A stretch of 64,000 nt of DNA from Dyella sedimenti. GTDB taxonomy: Bacteria; Pseudomonadota; Gammaproteobacteria; Xanthomonadales; Rhodanobacteraceae. Position numbers and translations under genes: made by a program. The stretch is taken from contig NZ_JAKWJO010000002.1 of assembly GCF_022760995.1 (NCBI RefSeq), forward strand, positions 485,994-549,993, read 5' to 3'. Shown one piece after another: positions 40,001-49,873 of the stretch. How positions within the stretch are numbered: position 1 is the stretch's first letter; every line of letters starts with the position of its first letter. The notes beneath the pieces are model-generated. The model was not told the origin of the DNA. It made no database searches and saw nothing but the letters and a program-made list of their open reading frames with translations.

Positions 40001-42970
40001 ATGAGGCGCATCCGCCGGGTGGCCCGGGCGACGGCTTGCCGATGGCGAGGCCGCGATGACGCGGCCTTCACGCATCGCCTGCTCGCCACGGCCCTGCTGG
40101 GCGCGTTGGTGGCACCGGCCGGGGCGACTGACTACACGTCCACCGTGACCGCGCAGGCCGGCCAGGCCGTGACGCTGGATGGCGACACGGTCACCGTGGC
40201 GGGCGGCCCCGGCTTGCGTGCCACGGGTGCCGGCGCACGGCTCCTGGCCAGCGATACGGCCGTGCAGGCGGGCGGTGACGGCGCCCTGGCCGACCAGGGC
40301 GGCTACATCCGGCTGACCGGCGGTTCCGTCGCGGGGAGCAATGGCCTGCGCGCGACCGGCGCCGGCTCGCTTATCGAGGCCAGCGGCACGGCGATCAGCG
40401 CCACTAGTGGCGCGCGTGCCGAGAACGGCGCGAGCCTGTCGCTGGCCAACCTCAGCATGGCGACGCAGGGCACGCTGGCGGTTGGCCTCACCACCATCGG
40501 CCAGGGTTCGACCGCCACGGGCGATGGCCTCGCCATCACCACCCAGGGCATGTACGGCTATGGCGTGAACGCCAACGCGGGCACCGCGGTGACGCTGAGC
40601 CAGACGAGCATCGCCACCACCGGCGACGTCGCCTACGGCCTGCTGGCGCTGGGCAGCGGCAGCACCATCGCCGCCGGCAACGGCAGCACCATCACCACCA
40701 CGGGCGCGAATGCGCTGGGCGCGTTCGCCCGGGGTGGCAGCATCACGCTCTCCAACGGCTCGACCACGACGCAGGGCACCTCCGCTCCCGGCCTCGTCGT
40801 GCTGGGCGCGGGTAGCCAGCTATCCGCCACGCAATGGCAGGTGCGCACCACGGGCGCGTCGTCCGGCGGCAACGGCGCGTATGGCGTCTATGCGGAGGGC
40901 GGCGGTCTTGTTCAACTGGACCAGGCCACCGTCGCCACGCAGGGCGACCTCGCCAGCGGCTTGCGCGCCTCGGGCGCCGGCAGCCGGATCGCCGCGAGCG
41001 ATACCTCTATCACCACGGCCGCCGCCGATGGCATCCAACTGGCGGACGGCAGCGTGTCGCTCAGCGGCAGCACGGTCAGCGCGGCGGACAACGGCGTCCA
41101 TCTGAGCGCCACCCCGGCGGGCGGCAACACGCTCGAAGTCATGGGCGGCCGCATCCAATCCATCGGCGGCAGCGCGCTGTATGCCGATGCGGGCAGCAGC
41201 ACCGTGGCCCTCGGCAACGGTGCCCAGGTGACGGGCGGCAACGGCATCCTGCTCGATGTGCGCAACGCGGGCACGTCGGTGGACCTGGCGGCTGACGGCA
41301 ACGGATCGCTGACGGGCGATATCGATGCCGATGCCGGAGCCATCGCCAACGTGCGGCTCACCAACGGTTCCTTGCTTACTGGCGCGGCATCGCAGGCGGG
41401 GCAGGTCGCCATCGACGCCAGCAGCACCTGGAACCTCACCGGGAACGCCGACGTGCGTTCCCTCGCCCTGGCCGGCACGCTTGCCTTCACGACGCCCAAC
41501 GACAACAAGACGCTGGTGGTGCATGGCGACCTGGCCGGCGCCAACGGCACCGTGGTGCTGAACACCCTGCTCAACGAAGGTGGCCCGTTGGCCAGCCAGT
41601 CCACCGACCGCGTGCTGGTGGAAGGCAATGCCAGCGGCACCACTTTCCTGAAAGTGGTCGGCTCGGGCACGGGCGCGCCGACCAGCGGCGAGGAAGTCCC
41701 TGCTGCCAGCCAGGGCATCTCGCTGGTGCAGGTGGCCGGGCCATCCGCCGCTTCGGCCTTCCAGTTGCAGGGCGGTTATGTGGCCGTCGGGCCGTGGCGC
41801 TACAACCTGTACGCCTACCAGCCGGGCAGTGCCGATGCCGCCCAGCGGCTGGTCGCCGGCAGCGGCAATGGCTATTGGGATTACCGGCTGCAGAGCGCGT
41901 ATGTAAGCGATCCTGCTGTCCCGCCGGAGTCCGAGCCGCCCGGCACCCCGGAACCGCCCATCACGCCCGAAACCCCGCCACCACCCGATGCGCGCCCCGA
42001 GGTGGTGCCGCAGGTGCCCGCCTATGTAAGCGCACCCGCCGCCATGCTCGCCTACGGCGCTCGTCAAATGGCCTCCCTGCATGATCGCCTCGGCGAGTTC
42101 CACCAGGACAGCGCGGATGGCGATGCCGCCAGCGAGTTCTACGCGCGCGTGGCTGGCGGCAACTACACCTACAAAAGCAACCTCGGCTTCGAGCAGTTCG
42201 GCTACGGCTTCACCCAGATCGACCGCAGCCTGCAAGTGGGCGGCACCTTGCTGAAAGCCCAGGGCGAGCAGGACGTGTGGCGCGCGGGCCTGTTCGGTTC
42301 CACCGGCAACTCGAGCATCGTGCCGGACGCCGCCGATGGCGGCAGCCGCCTGCGCATGAACGCGGCCAGCCTCGGCGCCACGGTGACCTACGTGCGCGAC
42401 AACGGCCTGTACGTGGATGGCGTGGTGTCGCGCAACTACTACGACGCCCGCGTCGACACCGATGCACGCGGCACCGACATGGCCCGCATCAAGGCCCACG
42501 GCTGGTCCTACTCGCTGGAAAGCGGCTATGCCTTGCTGCTGGGGCCAGGCTTGCGACTGGAACCGCAGGCCCAGGTGATCTACCAGCGCATCGGCCTCAA
42601 CCGCTTCAGCGACGCCGATGACCTCGACATCACACAGGCCAGCAGCAGCACCTGGGTCGGACGCATCGGCGCCAACCTCGGCAAGACCTTCACCACCGCC
42701 TCCGGCCTGGACTGGACGGCCGGTGTCCGCCTCAACTACCTGCGCGGCTCGGGCGGGACCACCCAGGTCGATGTCACCAGCCGCGCGTGGGACGTGGACA
42801 GCGCGCTCAACAGCGGCCGCTTCGGCGACGCCTTGCAAGGCGGCCTCACCCTCACCGGCCATCTCGCCGCCAGGGCGTGGATCTATATCGCGGGCGACTA
42901 CCAGACCCGGCTAGGCGACGCCGGCGAAAAAGGCTGGGCCGCCAACGTGGGATTGCGCTGGCAGTTTTGA
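40001..42970 (+). CDS. autotransporter, first of a tandem pair
   Basis: 989 residues from ATG 40001 with GGCAGGAGAGG upstream. An Arg-rich leader, unlike the paralog's ESPR, is followed by LLATALLGALVAPAGA and a mature N-terminus ATDYTSTVTAQAGQAVTLDG. The passenger (about 45-640) is made of beta-helix-like repeats rich in TTQGD/AxGxxAxGAG and ends in a module shared with the paralog (RVLVEGNASGTT, YVAVGPWRYNLYAYQPGSAD, NGYWDYRLQ). A Pro-rich linker and a beta-barrel of about 280 residues end in GLRWQF. Surface display is expected; passenger function unknown. A rho-independent terminator follows at 43025. Confidence 0.9.
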   Translation: MRRIRRVARATACRWRGRDDAAFTHRLLATALLGALVAPAGATDYTSTVTAQAGQAVTLDGDTVTVAGGPGLRATGAGARLLASDTAVQAGGDGALADQGGYIRLTGGSVAGSNGLRATGAGSLIEASGTAISATSGARAENGASLSLANLSMATQGTLAVGLTTIGQGSTATGDGLAITTQGMYGYGVNANAGTAVTLSQTSIATTGDVAYGLLALGSGSTIAAGNGSTITTTGANALGAFARGGSITLSNGSTTTQGTSAPGLVVLGAGSQLSATQWQVRTTGASSGGNGAYGVYAEGGGLVQLDQATVATQGDLASGLRASGAGSRIAASDTSITTAAADGIQLADGSVSLSGSTVSAADNGVHLSATPAGGNTLEVMGGRIQSIGGSALYADAGSSTVALGNGAQVTGGNGILLDVRNAGTSVDLAADGNGSLTGDIDADAGAIANVRLTNGSLLTGAASQAGQVAIDASSTWNLTGNADVRSLALAGTLAFTTPNDNKTLVVHGDLAGANGTVVLNTLLNEGGPLASQSTDRVLVEGNASGTTFLKVVGSGTGAPTSGEEVPAASQGISLVQVAGPSAASAFQLQGGYVAVGPWRYNLYAYQPGSADAAQRLVAGSGNGYWDYRLQSAYVSDPAVPPESEPPGTPEPPITPETPPPPDARPEVVPQVPAYVSAPAAMLAYGARQMASLHDRLGEFHQDSADGDAASEFYARVAGGNYTYKSNLGFEQFGYGFTQIDRSLQVGGTLLKAQGEQDVWRAGLFGSTGNSSIVPDAADGGSRLRMNAASLGATVTYVRDNGLYVDGVVSRNYYDARVDTDARGTDMARIKAHGWSYSLESGYALLLGPGLRLEPQAQVIYQRIGLNRFSDADDLDITQASSSTWVGRIGANLGKTFTTASGLDWTAGVRLNYLRGSGGTTQVDVTSRAWDVDSALNSGRFGDALQGGLTLTGHLAARAWIYIAGDYQTRLGDAGEKGWAANVGLRWQF

Positions 42971-43306
42971 AAGCCGGTTCAACATCTCGACGCGGACACA
43001 AGCACCCCTACAGTGAAACAAGCGAGCCGCGCTTTCCGCGCGGCTTTTTTTGCGCTGGCGCAAGTCGACGAGACAAAGCAACGCAGCTCCCATGACGCCA
43101 CGCCTGCGTCATCCGACATTCCAGCCATATCGGGCGAAAACCGCTGCTTTTTTCGGATTTGCCTGATGGGGATAAAGCAGGCCGACAGATAGAAAGGATG
43201 GCTCCGACTGGCCGGAAAACCCTTCGTGATGGCGACACCCCGGCTGGAAGGCGGGGGGATGAGACGTGCTCATCCGCAGCATGCAAATGCATACACGGAG
43301 CCTCAC
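42971..43306. other. 336-bp spacer between the tandem autotransporters
   Basis: Holds the terminator at 43025-43051 and then about 250 bp of untranslated sequence before ATG 43307, which should contain the promoter of the second autotransporter. I see no riboswitch pattern or clear hexamers. A ribosome-binding site CGGAG lies 8 bases before the start. Confidence 0.5.
43025..43051 (+). terminator. rho-independent terminator after the first autotransporter
   Basis: 8-bp GC stem AGCCGCGC / GCGCGGCT with a 5-base loop (TTTCC), immediately followed by seven T residues. It lies 55 bp after the stop at 42970 and separates the two autotransporters into independent transcripts. Confidence 0.9.
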
Positions 43307-46300
43307 ATGAATCACATCTATCGCGTGGTCTGGAATGCCACGCTGGGTACCTGGACCGTCGTATCCGAACTGGCCCGCGGGCACCGTCCGCGCCTGGGCA
43401 AGCTCAGCGCCGCTTTAATCATGGGATTGGCCGTGCAGGGGCAAGGCATGGCCACCGACTACACCGCCCCGGTCGTCGCCGATAACGGAAGCGAGGTATC
43501 GCTGGACGGGGACACGGTGACGGTCTCGGGCCCCATGGACCTCTTTGCCCTCGGCGCCTATCACGCCGGGTCCCGGCTGGACGCCCATGACGTGACGGTG
43601 CTTACCAGCGGTGATGGACTGATGGGCGCTTACGTGGGATTCGGCGGCCAGATGACGCTGACCGGAGGCTCGGTGACCACGCAAGGCGATGTCGCCTACG
43701 GCGCGATGGCCATGAGCACCGACGCTCGCTTCGCCGCCACGGATACATCCATTCGCACCGGCGGCATCAATTCACACGGCGTGCTGGCGCTCGATGGTGC
43801 ATCGGCCGAACTGACCGGCGGTAGCGTGACCACCACAGGCGAATCGGCCGTAGCCGTCATGGCGGGAGCTGGCACGGCGTCGCTGGAAGGCACTTCGGTA
43901 ACCACACAAGGCACCAATAGCCTCGGGCTCTATGCCTTCGATGCAGGCAACCTTGCCGCCAGCCATGTCGCGCTGGATACGACGGGCGACTATGCCTATG
44001 GCCTGGCGGCGGAAACGGGGGGCCTGCTCTCCTTTACCGATGGCAGCGTCACCACGCAGGGCGATTACGCCATTGGCGTGGTAGCCATGGATGCCGGTAC
44101 GCGAATCACCGCCACCGACACCACCATCGATACCCGAGGAGATTGGTCGCTAGGCATCCTGGCACATGGCGGTGCCTCCTCGGAACTGGCGGGCGGTAAC
44201 GTCATGACGGCGGGTTATGGAGCCGACGCCGTACAGGCCAGCGGTGGCGGTACGGTGACACTCGACGGTACCCAGATAAGCACGCAAGGCGGTTATGCCT
44301 ATGGTGCGTTGGCTTTTGATGCCGGTACGCAGATCGTCGCCACGGATACCACGATCGACACCCAGGGGGATGATTCGCGTGGTATTGCGGCGGTTGATAA
44401 TGCTTCCATCGGATGGACAGGCGGCAGCGTGGCAACCGTGGGACAGTGGGCTTATGCCGTGGTGGCGGACAACAACGGTACGGTAACGCTGGATGGCACC
44501 CAGTTGGGCACGCAAGGCGACAACGGCCTCGGCGTGTTGGCCCAGGATGCCGGCCAAGTCAGTGCCACGAACACCACGATCAGCACAGCGGGAGGCGGTT
44601 CGCATGGCATCTATGCGTATGGCGGCTCCGTCGAATGGACGGGCGGCAGCGTTACGACCACGGGAGAGGGGTCCGATGCCATTCAGGCCATTGCCAGCAC
44701 GGTGACGCTGGATGGCACTCAGCTGAGCACACGGGGCGATGGTTCGGCCGCATTGGTGACTACCAATGGCGCCTCCGTTACGGCGACGAATGTGCAGATC
44801 GAGACCCTGGGCCAGGACGACGTAAACCAAGGCCTGAGTGCCTACGGCGTCGATGCGGAATGGGGCGGCGTGGTGTCGCTGGGCGGCAGCACGACCGTAT
44901 CGACCGTCGGCGACCTGGCTGTGGCCTTGCGTGCCAGCGGCCCGGGCAGCCAACTGACCTCCTCGGGCCAGCTTGGCGTCACCACGGCTGGCGAACACGC
45001 CTATGGCGCCATCGCGCTGAATGGCGGCGTGGTGGCGTTGGGACAGGGAGCCACCATCGATACGCTTGGCGACCGCGCACATGGCTTGGTATCGCTCGGC
45101 GCGGGCAGTCAGGTCGATGCCACCGGCGTGCAAGTCACGACCCACGGCGCCAATGCCGATGGCGTTGCTCTGGGTAACGCGTCGATGAGCCTGACCAACA
45201 GCACCATCCAGGGACAGCGCAACGGCTTGTCGCTAAGCACGGACGGTTCGGCATCGACGGCCAATAGCGTCCTTGTGTCGGGCGGCACGCTACGTTCGGT
45301 GACGGGTTATGCCATCTATGCCGAGGCCGGCAGCAATACGGTGAATCTCGCCCAAGGCGCACAGGTCTCGGGCGGTAACGGCGTGCTGCTCGGCGTGGCT
45401 ACGGCGGGAACGTCCGTCGATCTCGCCGCCACCGATCATGTGGCGCTCGATGGTGACCTGATTGCCGTGAACGGGAGCACGGCGAACGTATCGCTGGCGC
45501 AGGCCTCGGTTCTTACCGGTGCGGCGTATAACGTCGGCGGCATTGACGTGGACGCCACCAGCCAGTGGAACCTCACCGCCAATTCGGACGTCCAGCAACT
45601 GGCGTTGGGCGGCATCGTGGCGTTTGCCGCACCGGCATCCAGCTACAAGACGCTGACGGTGCATGGCGACTGGATCGGCGGCGGCGGCACGGTGGTGCTG
45701 AATACGCAGCTCAACGAGGGCGGTCCGCTGGCCAACCAGTTCACCGACCGCGTGCTGGTGGAAGGCAACGCCAGCGGCACCACTTATCTGGCGGTGACCG
45801 GCAGCGGCACGGGTGCATTGACCGACACCAACCGCAATGGCGTGCTGGAGCCGAATGAAGGCATTTCGCTGGCGCAAGTGGCTGGTCAGGCCGGTGCTTC
45901 GGCCTTCAGGCTGGCTGGCGGCTACGTGGCGGTGGGCCCCTGGCGCTACGAGTTGCACGACTACCAGCCCGGCAGCGCGGATGCCGGCCAACGCGTGGTG
46001 GCCGGTTCAGGCAACGGGTACTGGGACTACCGTTTGCAAAATGCGTACGTGGCCGATCCGAATCCGGCCAATCCCACCAATCCCACCAATCCCACCAATC
46101 CCACCAATCCCACCAATCCCACCAATCCCACCAATCCCGTCGGCCCAACTGGTCCCACGGGCACCCAGAGGCCGGCGGTGGTGCCGCAGGTGCCTTCCTA
46201 TCTTGCCGCGTCCACCGCCATGCTCGCCTATGGCTTGCGCAGCCTTGGCACGCTGCATGACCGACTGGGTGAACTTCACAACGACGCCGCGAGCACCGAT

Positions 46301-47149
46301 AGGCAGGCCGCCGAGTTCTATGCCCGCGTGTTCGGCGGCGATTACCGCTACGGCAGCAACCGCAGCTTTGCCCAGTACGGCTATGACTTCGACCAGAACG
46401 ACCGCGCCGTGCAGATCGGCGGCACCTGGTTGAAGGCGATGGGCGATAGCTCGACCTGGCGGCTTGGCGCCTACGGCGTCACCGGCGACTCGCGTATCAC
46501 GCCGCGCGCGGCTGACGGCAGCAGCCGTATGCGCATGACTGGCAACAGCCTGGGGCTCACCGGCACGTACGAACAAGCCAACGGCCTCTATCTCGATGGC
46601 GTGGTGGCGCGCAACTTCTACCGCACCTCGGTCGATACCGCCGAGCGAGGCCGCGACATGGCCGAGTTCCGCACGCGTGGCTGGTCGTACTCGCTGGAAG
46701 CCGGCATCCCCTTCGTGTTCGGCAATGGACTTCGCCTGGAGCCGCAGGCGCAGGTGGTCTACCAGTACTTGCATACGGCGAGCTTCACCGATCGCGATGG
46801 CCTGACTGTCTCGCCTGCAACGTCGCATGCCTGGACGGGCCGCCTGGGTACCTATCTGAGCAAGACGTTCACCACCGAGGCCGGCGGGCGCTGGACACCC
46901 TGGGCGCGGCTGAACTACGTCGCCAGCGGCGACAGCGGCGACGACGTCAACGTCAGGAGCGATGCGTGGAGCGTCAACGACACCCTGGTCTCGGGCAAGT
47001 GGGGCCGCGTCGTGCAGTTGGGCGCCGGCATCACCGGCGCGTGGTCGGACGCGTGGTCGATCTATGGCGGCGCGGACTACCAGGCCAAGGTGGGCGATGT
47101 GGGCGAGCGGGGCTGGTCGGCCAACCTGGGGCTGCGCTGGCGTTTTTGA
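43307..47149 (+). CDS. autotransporter with ESPR signal, second of a tandem pair
   Basis: 1280 residues from ATG 43307. It starts with an extended signal peptide region (MNHIYRVVWNATLGTWTVVS, then LARGH), found in large type V secretion proteins, followed by a conventional hydrophobic core LSAALIMGLAVQGQGMA. The mature N-terminus ATDYTAPVV parallels its paralog. The passenger (about 50-780) has near-identical repeats of about 75 residues built from VTLDGTQxxTQGD, ATxTTIxT and WTGGSVxT units, a beta-helix pattern. A module shared with the paralog, a 7-fold Asn-Pro-Thr linker (922-942) and a beta-barrel ending in GLRWRF complete it. Function is unknown; adhesin-like display is inference. Confidence 0.92.
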   Translation: MNHIYRVVWNATLGTWTVVSELARGHRPRLGKLSAALIMGLAVQGQGMATDYTAPVVADNGSEVSLDGDTVTVSGPMDLFALGAYHAGSRLDAHDVTVLTSGDGLMGAYVGFGGQMTLTGGSVTTQGDVAYGAMAMSTDARFAATDTSIRTGGINSHGVLALDGASAELTGGSVTTTGESAVAVMAGAGTASLEGTSVTTQGTNSLGLYAFDAGNLAASHVALDTTGDYAYGLAAETGGLLSFTDGSVTTQGDYAIGVVAMDAGTRITATDTTIDTRGDWSLGILAHGGASSELAGGNVMTAGYGADAVQASGGGTVTLDGTQISTQGGYAYGALAFDAGTQIVATDTTIDTQGDDSRGIAAVDNASIGWTGGSVATVGQWAYAVVADNNGTVTLDGTQLGTQGDNGLGVLAQDAGQVSATNTTISTAGGGSHGIYAYGGSVEWTGGSVTTTGEGSDAIQAIASTVTLDGTQLSTRGDGSAALVTTNGASVTATNVQIETLGQDDVNQGLSAYGVDAEWGGVVSLGGSTTVSTVGDLAVALRASGPGSQLTSSGQLGVTTAGEHAYGAIALNGGVVALGQGATIDTLGDRAHGLVSLGAGSQVDATGVQVTTHGANADGVALGNASMSLTNSTIQGQRNGLSLSTDGSASTANSVLVSGGTLRSVTGYAIYAEAGSNTVNLAQGAQVSGGNGVLLGVATAGTSVDLAATDHVALDGDLIAVNGSTANVSLAQASVLTGAAYNVGGIDVDATSQWNLTANSDVQQLALGGIVAFAAPASSYKTLTVHGDWIGGGGTVVLNTQLNEGGPLANQFTDRVLVEGNASGTTYLAVTGSGTGALTDTNRNGVLEPNEGISLAQVAGQAGASAFRLAGGYVAVGPWRYELHDYQPGSADAGQRVVAGSGNGYWDYRLQNAYVADPNPANPTNPTNPTNPTNPTNPTNPTNPVGPTGPTGTQRPAVVPQVPSYLAASTAMLAYGLRSLGTLHDRLGELHNDAASTDRQAAEFYARVFGGDYRYGSNRSFAQYGYDFDQNDRAVQIGGTWLKAMGDSSTWRLGAYGVTGDSRITPRAADGSSRMRMTGNSLGLTGTYEQANGLYLDGVVARNFYRTSVDTAERGRDMAEFRTRGWSYSLEAGIPFVFGNGLRLEPQAQVVYQYLHTASFTDRDGLTVSPATSHAWTGRLGTYLSKTFTTEAGGRWTPWARLNYVASGDSGDDVNVRSDAWSVNDTLVSGKWGRVVQLGAGITGAWSDAWSIYGGADYQAKVGDVGERGWSANLGLRWRF
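46070..46132 (+). repeat. 9-bp minisatellite (AATCCCACC x7) encoding Asn-Pro-Thr linker
   Basis: Seven perfect tandem copies, in frame with the autotransporter, flanked by degenerate AATCCGGCC and AATCCCGTC units. Perfect identity between copies suggests recent expansion and easy copy-number change. Confidence 0.92.
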
Positions 47150-47174
47150 GGGGCTGCTCGGCAGCCAGAGCAAT

Positions 47175-47266
47175 CCCCTCCCAACCTCCCCCTGCCAGCG
47201 GGGAGAGGAGCCAAGAGCGTGATCGCACTTGCTCCCCTGCGTTGGCAGGGGAGGGTTGGGGAGGGG
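47175..47266. repeat. large imperfect palindrome of CCCCTCCCAACC type
   Basis: CCCCTCCCAACCTCCCCCTG (from 47175) pairs with the CAGGGGAGGGTTGGGGAGGG segment ending at 47266. A second pair lies inside (GCGGGGAG with CTCCCCTGC). It follows the autotransporter stop by 25 bp and is unrelated to the REP family above. Confidence 0.75.
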
Positions 47267-47280
47267 TGCTTGAGGCCAAC

Positions 47281-47309
47281 AAAAAAGGCCGCGTCGAGCG
47301 GCCTTTTTT
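47281..47309. terminator. bidirectional rho-independent terminator
   Basis: GGCCGC-GTCGA-GCGGCC stem-loop flanked by AAAAAA on the left and TTTTTT on the right, so it terminates both the autotransporter transcript and the convergent argS-SPOR transcript. Confidence 0.9.
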
Positions 47310-47339
47310 CATGACATGTTGCTCGCCGGGCGCGTGGCG

Positions 47340-48068
47340 TCAGCGGCCTTCCTTCAGGGCGATGGCATTGATGCCGGCCGAGGCCAGGCGCTGCTTGGCC
47401 GCTTCCAGTTCGGTGGCCGAGTGGAACGGGCCCAGGCGTACGCGGTTGTAGGTCTGGCCGTTGACGCTCACCGGCGCCACGTTGGCGACGAAGCCCTGCA
47501 TGGCCAGCTTGGCCTTGAGCGTCTCCGCATCGGCGGGACTGGGGAAGGCGCCGACCTGCAGCAGGTAGCCGCTGCCGGCGGCCTGCGGCTTCACGGCGGA
47601 TTCCGGCGCGGCGGTGACCGCCTCGGATACCGCCGCCGGGGCATTCGCCGCCGGCTTGGGCGTCGTCGGCGATTGGGCCTCGGCCTGCGCCGCCTGTTGG
47701 GCGGCCTGCTGCTTCTGCTGCTGCTCGGCCTTGGCCTGGGCGCTGATTACCGCGTCGGGAATGCGCACTTCCTTCTCCGACAGCACTGAGTAGAAGTCGT
47801 ACTGCGGCTTCTTCGGCGCGGGTGCGGCGTCGGTGGCGGAGGTCGATTCGCTGCCGGCGGCGCCGGCGTCGCTGCCGCGCTGGGCGGTGGCCTGCGGGTT
47901 GGGTTGCGGGCCGCCGTTCGGACGCGGCGCGATCGGCAGGTGGCCAAGCATGGCGAACATCAGCACGGCGCCGATCAGGATGCCGATGACGGCCCAGCCC
48001 CAGCCGGGCATGCCGCCGCTGTTGTTACGGACGGCCTGGCGGCCTTTGCCCTTGCGTGGTGCTGCCAT
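47340..48068 (-). CDS. SPOR-domain membrane protein (FtsN-like)
   Basis: 242 residues from ATG 48068. A basic cytoplasmic tail, one membrane helix (WAVIGILIGAVLMFAMLG, about 25-42), a Pro/Ala/Gln-rich periplasmic stretch and a C-terminal SPOR domain (about 165-240: YLLQVGAFPSPADAETLKAK then RVRLGPFHSATELEAAKQRL). SPOR domains bind denuded peptidoglycan at the division septum, so it likely acts in cell division, as FtsN does. The start directly follows the argS stop (no gap), and this argS-SPOR pair is conserved in related genomes. Confidence 0.9.
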   Translation of the reverse strand: MAAPRKGKGRQAVRNNSGGMPGWGWAVIGILIGAVLMFAMLGHLPIAPRPNGGPQPNPQATAQRGSDAGAAGSESTSATDAAPAPKKPQYDFYSVLSEKEVRIPDAVISAQAKAEQQQKQQAAQQAAQAEAQSPTTPKPAANAPAAVSEAVTAAPESAVKPQAAGSGYLLQVGAFPSPADAETLKAKLAMQGFVANVAPVSVNGQTYNRVRLGPFHSATELEAAKQRLASAGINAIALKEGR

Positions 48069-49760
48069 TTACATCTTCTCCGGGGCGCTGAGTCCCAGCA
48101 ATGCCAAACCGTTGCGTATGACCTGGCGCGTGGCGACGGCGAGCGTGATGCGCGCGTTGCGCAGTTCGGCGTCGTCCACGATCCATTTGTGCTCGTGATA
48201 GTAACTGTGCAGGGCGCCCGCGAGCTCGCGCAGGTATTGCGCGATCAGGTGCGGTTCCAGATTGGCCGCGGCGGCCTCCACCACTTCGGGGAAGCGCGAC
48301 AGCTCGGTGAACAGCGCCTGTTCGTGGGGGCTGTCCAGTCGCGCCAGCCCGGCGACGCCCGCCTCGGTATCCACTGGCGGCAGGCCGCGCTCGGCCAGTT
48401 CCTCCAGCACGCGGCACACGCGGGCGTGGGCGTACTGGATGTAGTAGACCGGGTTGTCGTTGCTCTGCGAGCGTGCCAGGTCGATGTCGAACACCAACTG
48501 CGAGTCGGCCTTGCGCGCGATCAGGAAGTAGCGGGTGGCGTCGCGGCCGGCTTCCTCGATCAGGTCACGCAGGGTGAGGTAGCTGCCGGCGCGCTTGGAG
48601 AGCTTCACCTCTTCGCCGCCGCGCATCACCGTCACCATCTGGTACAGCACGTAGTTGGGCCAGCCCTTGGGAATGCCCACGTCCAGCGCCTGCAGGCCGG
48701 CCTTCACGCGCGCCAGCGAGCCGTGGTGGTCCGAGCCCAGCACGGTCACCGCGTTGACGTAGCCGCGCTGCCACTTGGACAGGTGGTAGGCCACGTCCGG
48801 CACGAAGTAGGTGTAGGTGCCGTCGGACTTGCGCATCACGCGGTCCTTGTCGTCACCGAAATCGGTGGAGCGCAGCCACAGCGCGCCGCCTTCCTCGTAG
48901 GTGTGGCCGTGGGCGACCAGTTCGCGCACGGTCTCGTCCACCTTGCCGTCGGTGTACAGCGAGGACTCCAGGAAATAGGTGTCGAAGCCGACGCCGAAGG
49001 CCTTCAGGTCCAGGTCCTGCTCGCGGCGCAGGTAGGCCACGGCGAAATGGCGGATGGCTTCCAGGTCGTCGGCGTCCCTGGCGCCGGTGACCACATGGCC
49101 TTCCACCTCCACGCTGTCGCCGTCGAGGTAGGCGCGGGCCACGTCGGCGATGTAGTCGCCGCGGTAGCCGTCCTCCGGCCAGCCGGCGTCGGCCGGGGTG
49201 AGGCCGCGCGCGCGCGCCTGCACCGAGATGGCCAGGTTGTGGATCTGCACGCCGGCGTCGTTGTAGTAGAACTCGCGCTTGACCTTCCAGCCGGTGGCGT
49301 CGAGCAGGCGCGCCACGCAGTCGCCCAGCACGGCGTTGCGGCCGTGGCCCACGTGCAGCGGGCCGGTCGGGTTGGCCGAGACGAACTCCACGCCGGCGGT
49401 GACGCCCTTGCCGCTGTCGTTGCGGCCATAGGCGCCGCCCTGCGCGAGGATGCGGCCGGTCTCCTCGTGGTAGGCGCCCGGCGCCAGGAAGAAGTTGATG
49501 AAACCGGGGCCGGCGATCTCCACCTTGTCCACCAGAGTGTTGGCGGGCAGGGCGGCCACCAGCTTCTCGGCCAGTTCGCGCGGCTTGGCGCGGGCCGGCT
49601 TGGCCAGCAGCATGGCCGCGTTGGCGGCGAAATCGCCATGCTCGCGGCTGCGCGCGCGCTCGATCACGAAGCCCGGCACGTCGAGGTCGGCGGGCAGGGC
49701 GGAGTCGTTCTGCAGGGTACGAATGGCCTGCCGCAGCAGGTCTCGCAGCTGTTCTTTCAC
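48069..49760 (-). CDS. argS: arginyl-tRNA synthetase
   Basis: 563 residues from GTG 49760. Class I signatures are present: [19 protein letters not shown] with the HIGH-type HVGH, and the KMSKS-like [13 protein letters not shown]. The N-terminal Add-1 domain and a C-terminal DALR anticodon-binding domain (from about 440: [20 protein letters not shown]) complete it. It charges tRNA-Arg in the cytosol and is essential. It abuts the SPOR gene with no gap, implying co-transcription. Confidence 0.96.
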   Translation of the reverse strand: MKEQLRDLLRQAIRTLQNDSALPADLDVPGFVIERARSREHGDFAANAAMLLAKPARAKPRELAEKLVAALPANTLVDKVEIAGPGFINFFLAPGAYHEETGRILAQGGAYGRNDSGKGVTAGVEFVSANPTGPLHVGHGRNAVLGDCVARLLDATGWKVKREFYYNDAGVQIHNLAISVQARARGLTPADAGWPEDGYRGDYIADVARAYLDGDSVEVEGHVVTGARDADDLEAIRHFAVAYLRREQDLDLKAFGVGFDTYFLESSLYTDGKVDETVRELVAHGHTYEEGGALWLRSTDFGDDKDRVMRKSDGTYTYFVPDVAYHLSKWQRGYVNAVTVLGSDHHGSLARVKAGLQALDVGIPKGWPNYVLYQMVTVMRGGEEVKLSKRAGSYLTLRDLIEEAGRDATRYFLIARKADSQLVFDIDLARSQSNDNPVYYIQYAHARVCRVLEELAERGLPPVDTEAGVAGLARLDSPHEQALFTELSRFPEVVEAAAANLEPHLIAQYLRELAGALHSYYHEHKWIVDDAELRNARITLAVATRQVIRNGLALLGLSAPEKM

Positions 49761-49864
49761 GGCGTTGGTCTGGCGACGATGGAACCGCTAATCCTATCAG
49801 ACCACCGCCGTCGGAGCCGGCCGTTACCTGCGGAAGGCGCATGCTGCGTCACGGGGGAAAGTTC

Positions 49865-49873
49865 TGTGGATAA
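49865..49873 (-). promoter_or_regulatory. single perfect DnaA box (TTATCCACA)
   Basis: TGTGGATAA on the + strand is the complement of the consensus DnaA box TTATCCACA. Only one full copy is seen, so this is not an origin; it may titrate DnaA or be a chance match about 105 bp upstream of argS. Confidence 0.4.

Noticed and set aside
46070..46132. Short tandem repeats resembling a CRISPR
   Set aside because: Units of 9 bp are contiguous, without spacers, and encode Asn-Pro-Thr in frame within an autotransporter.
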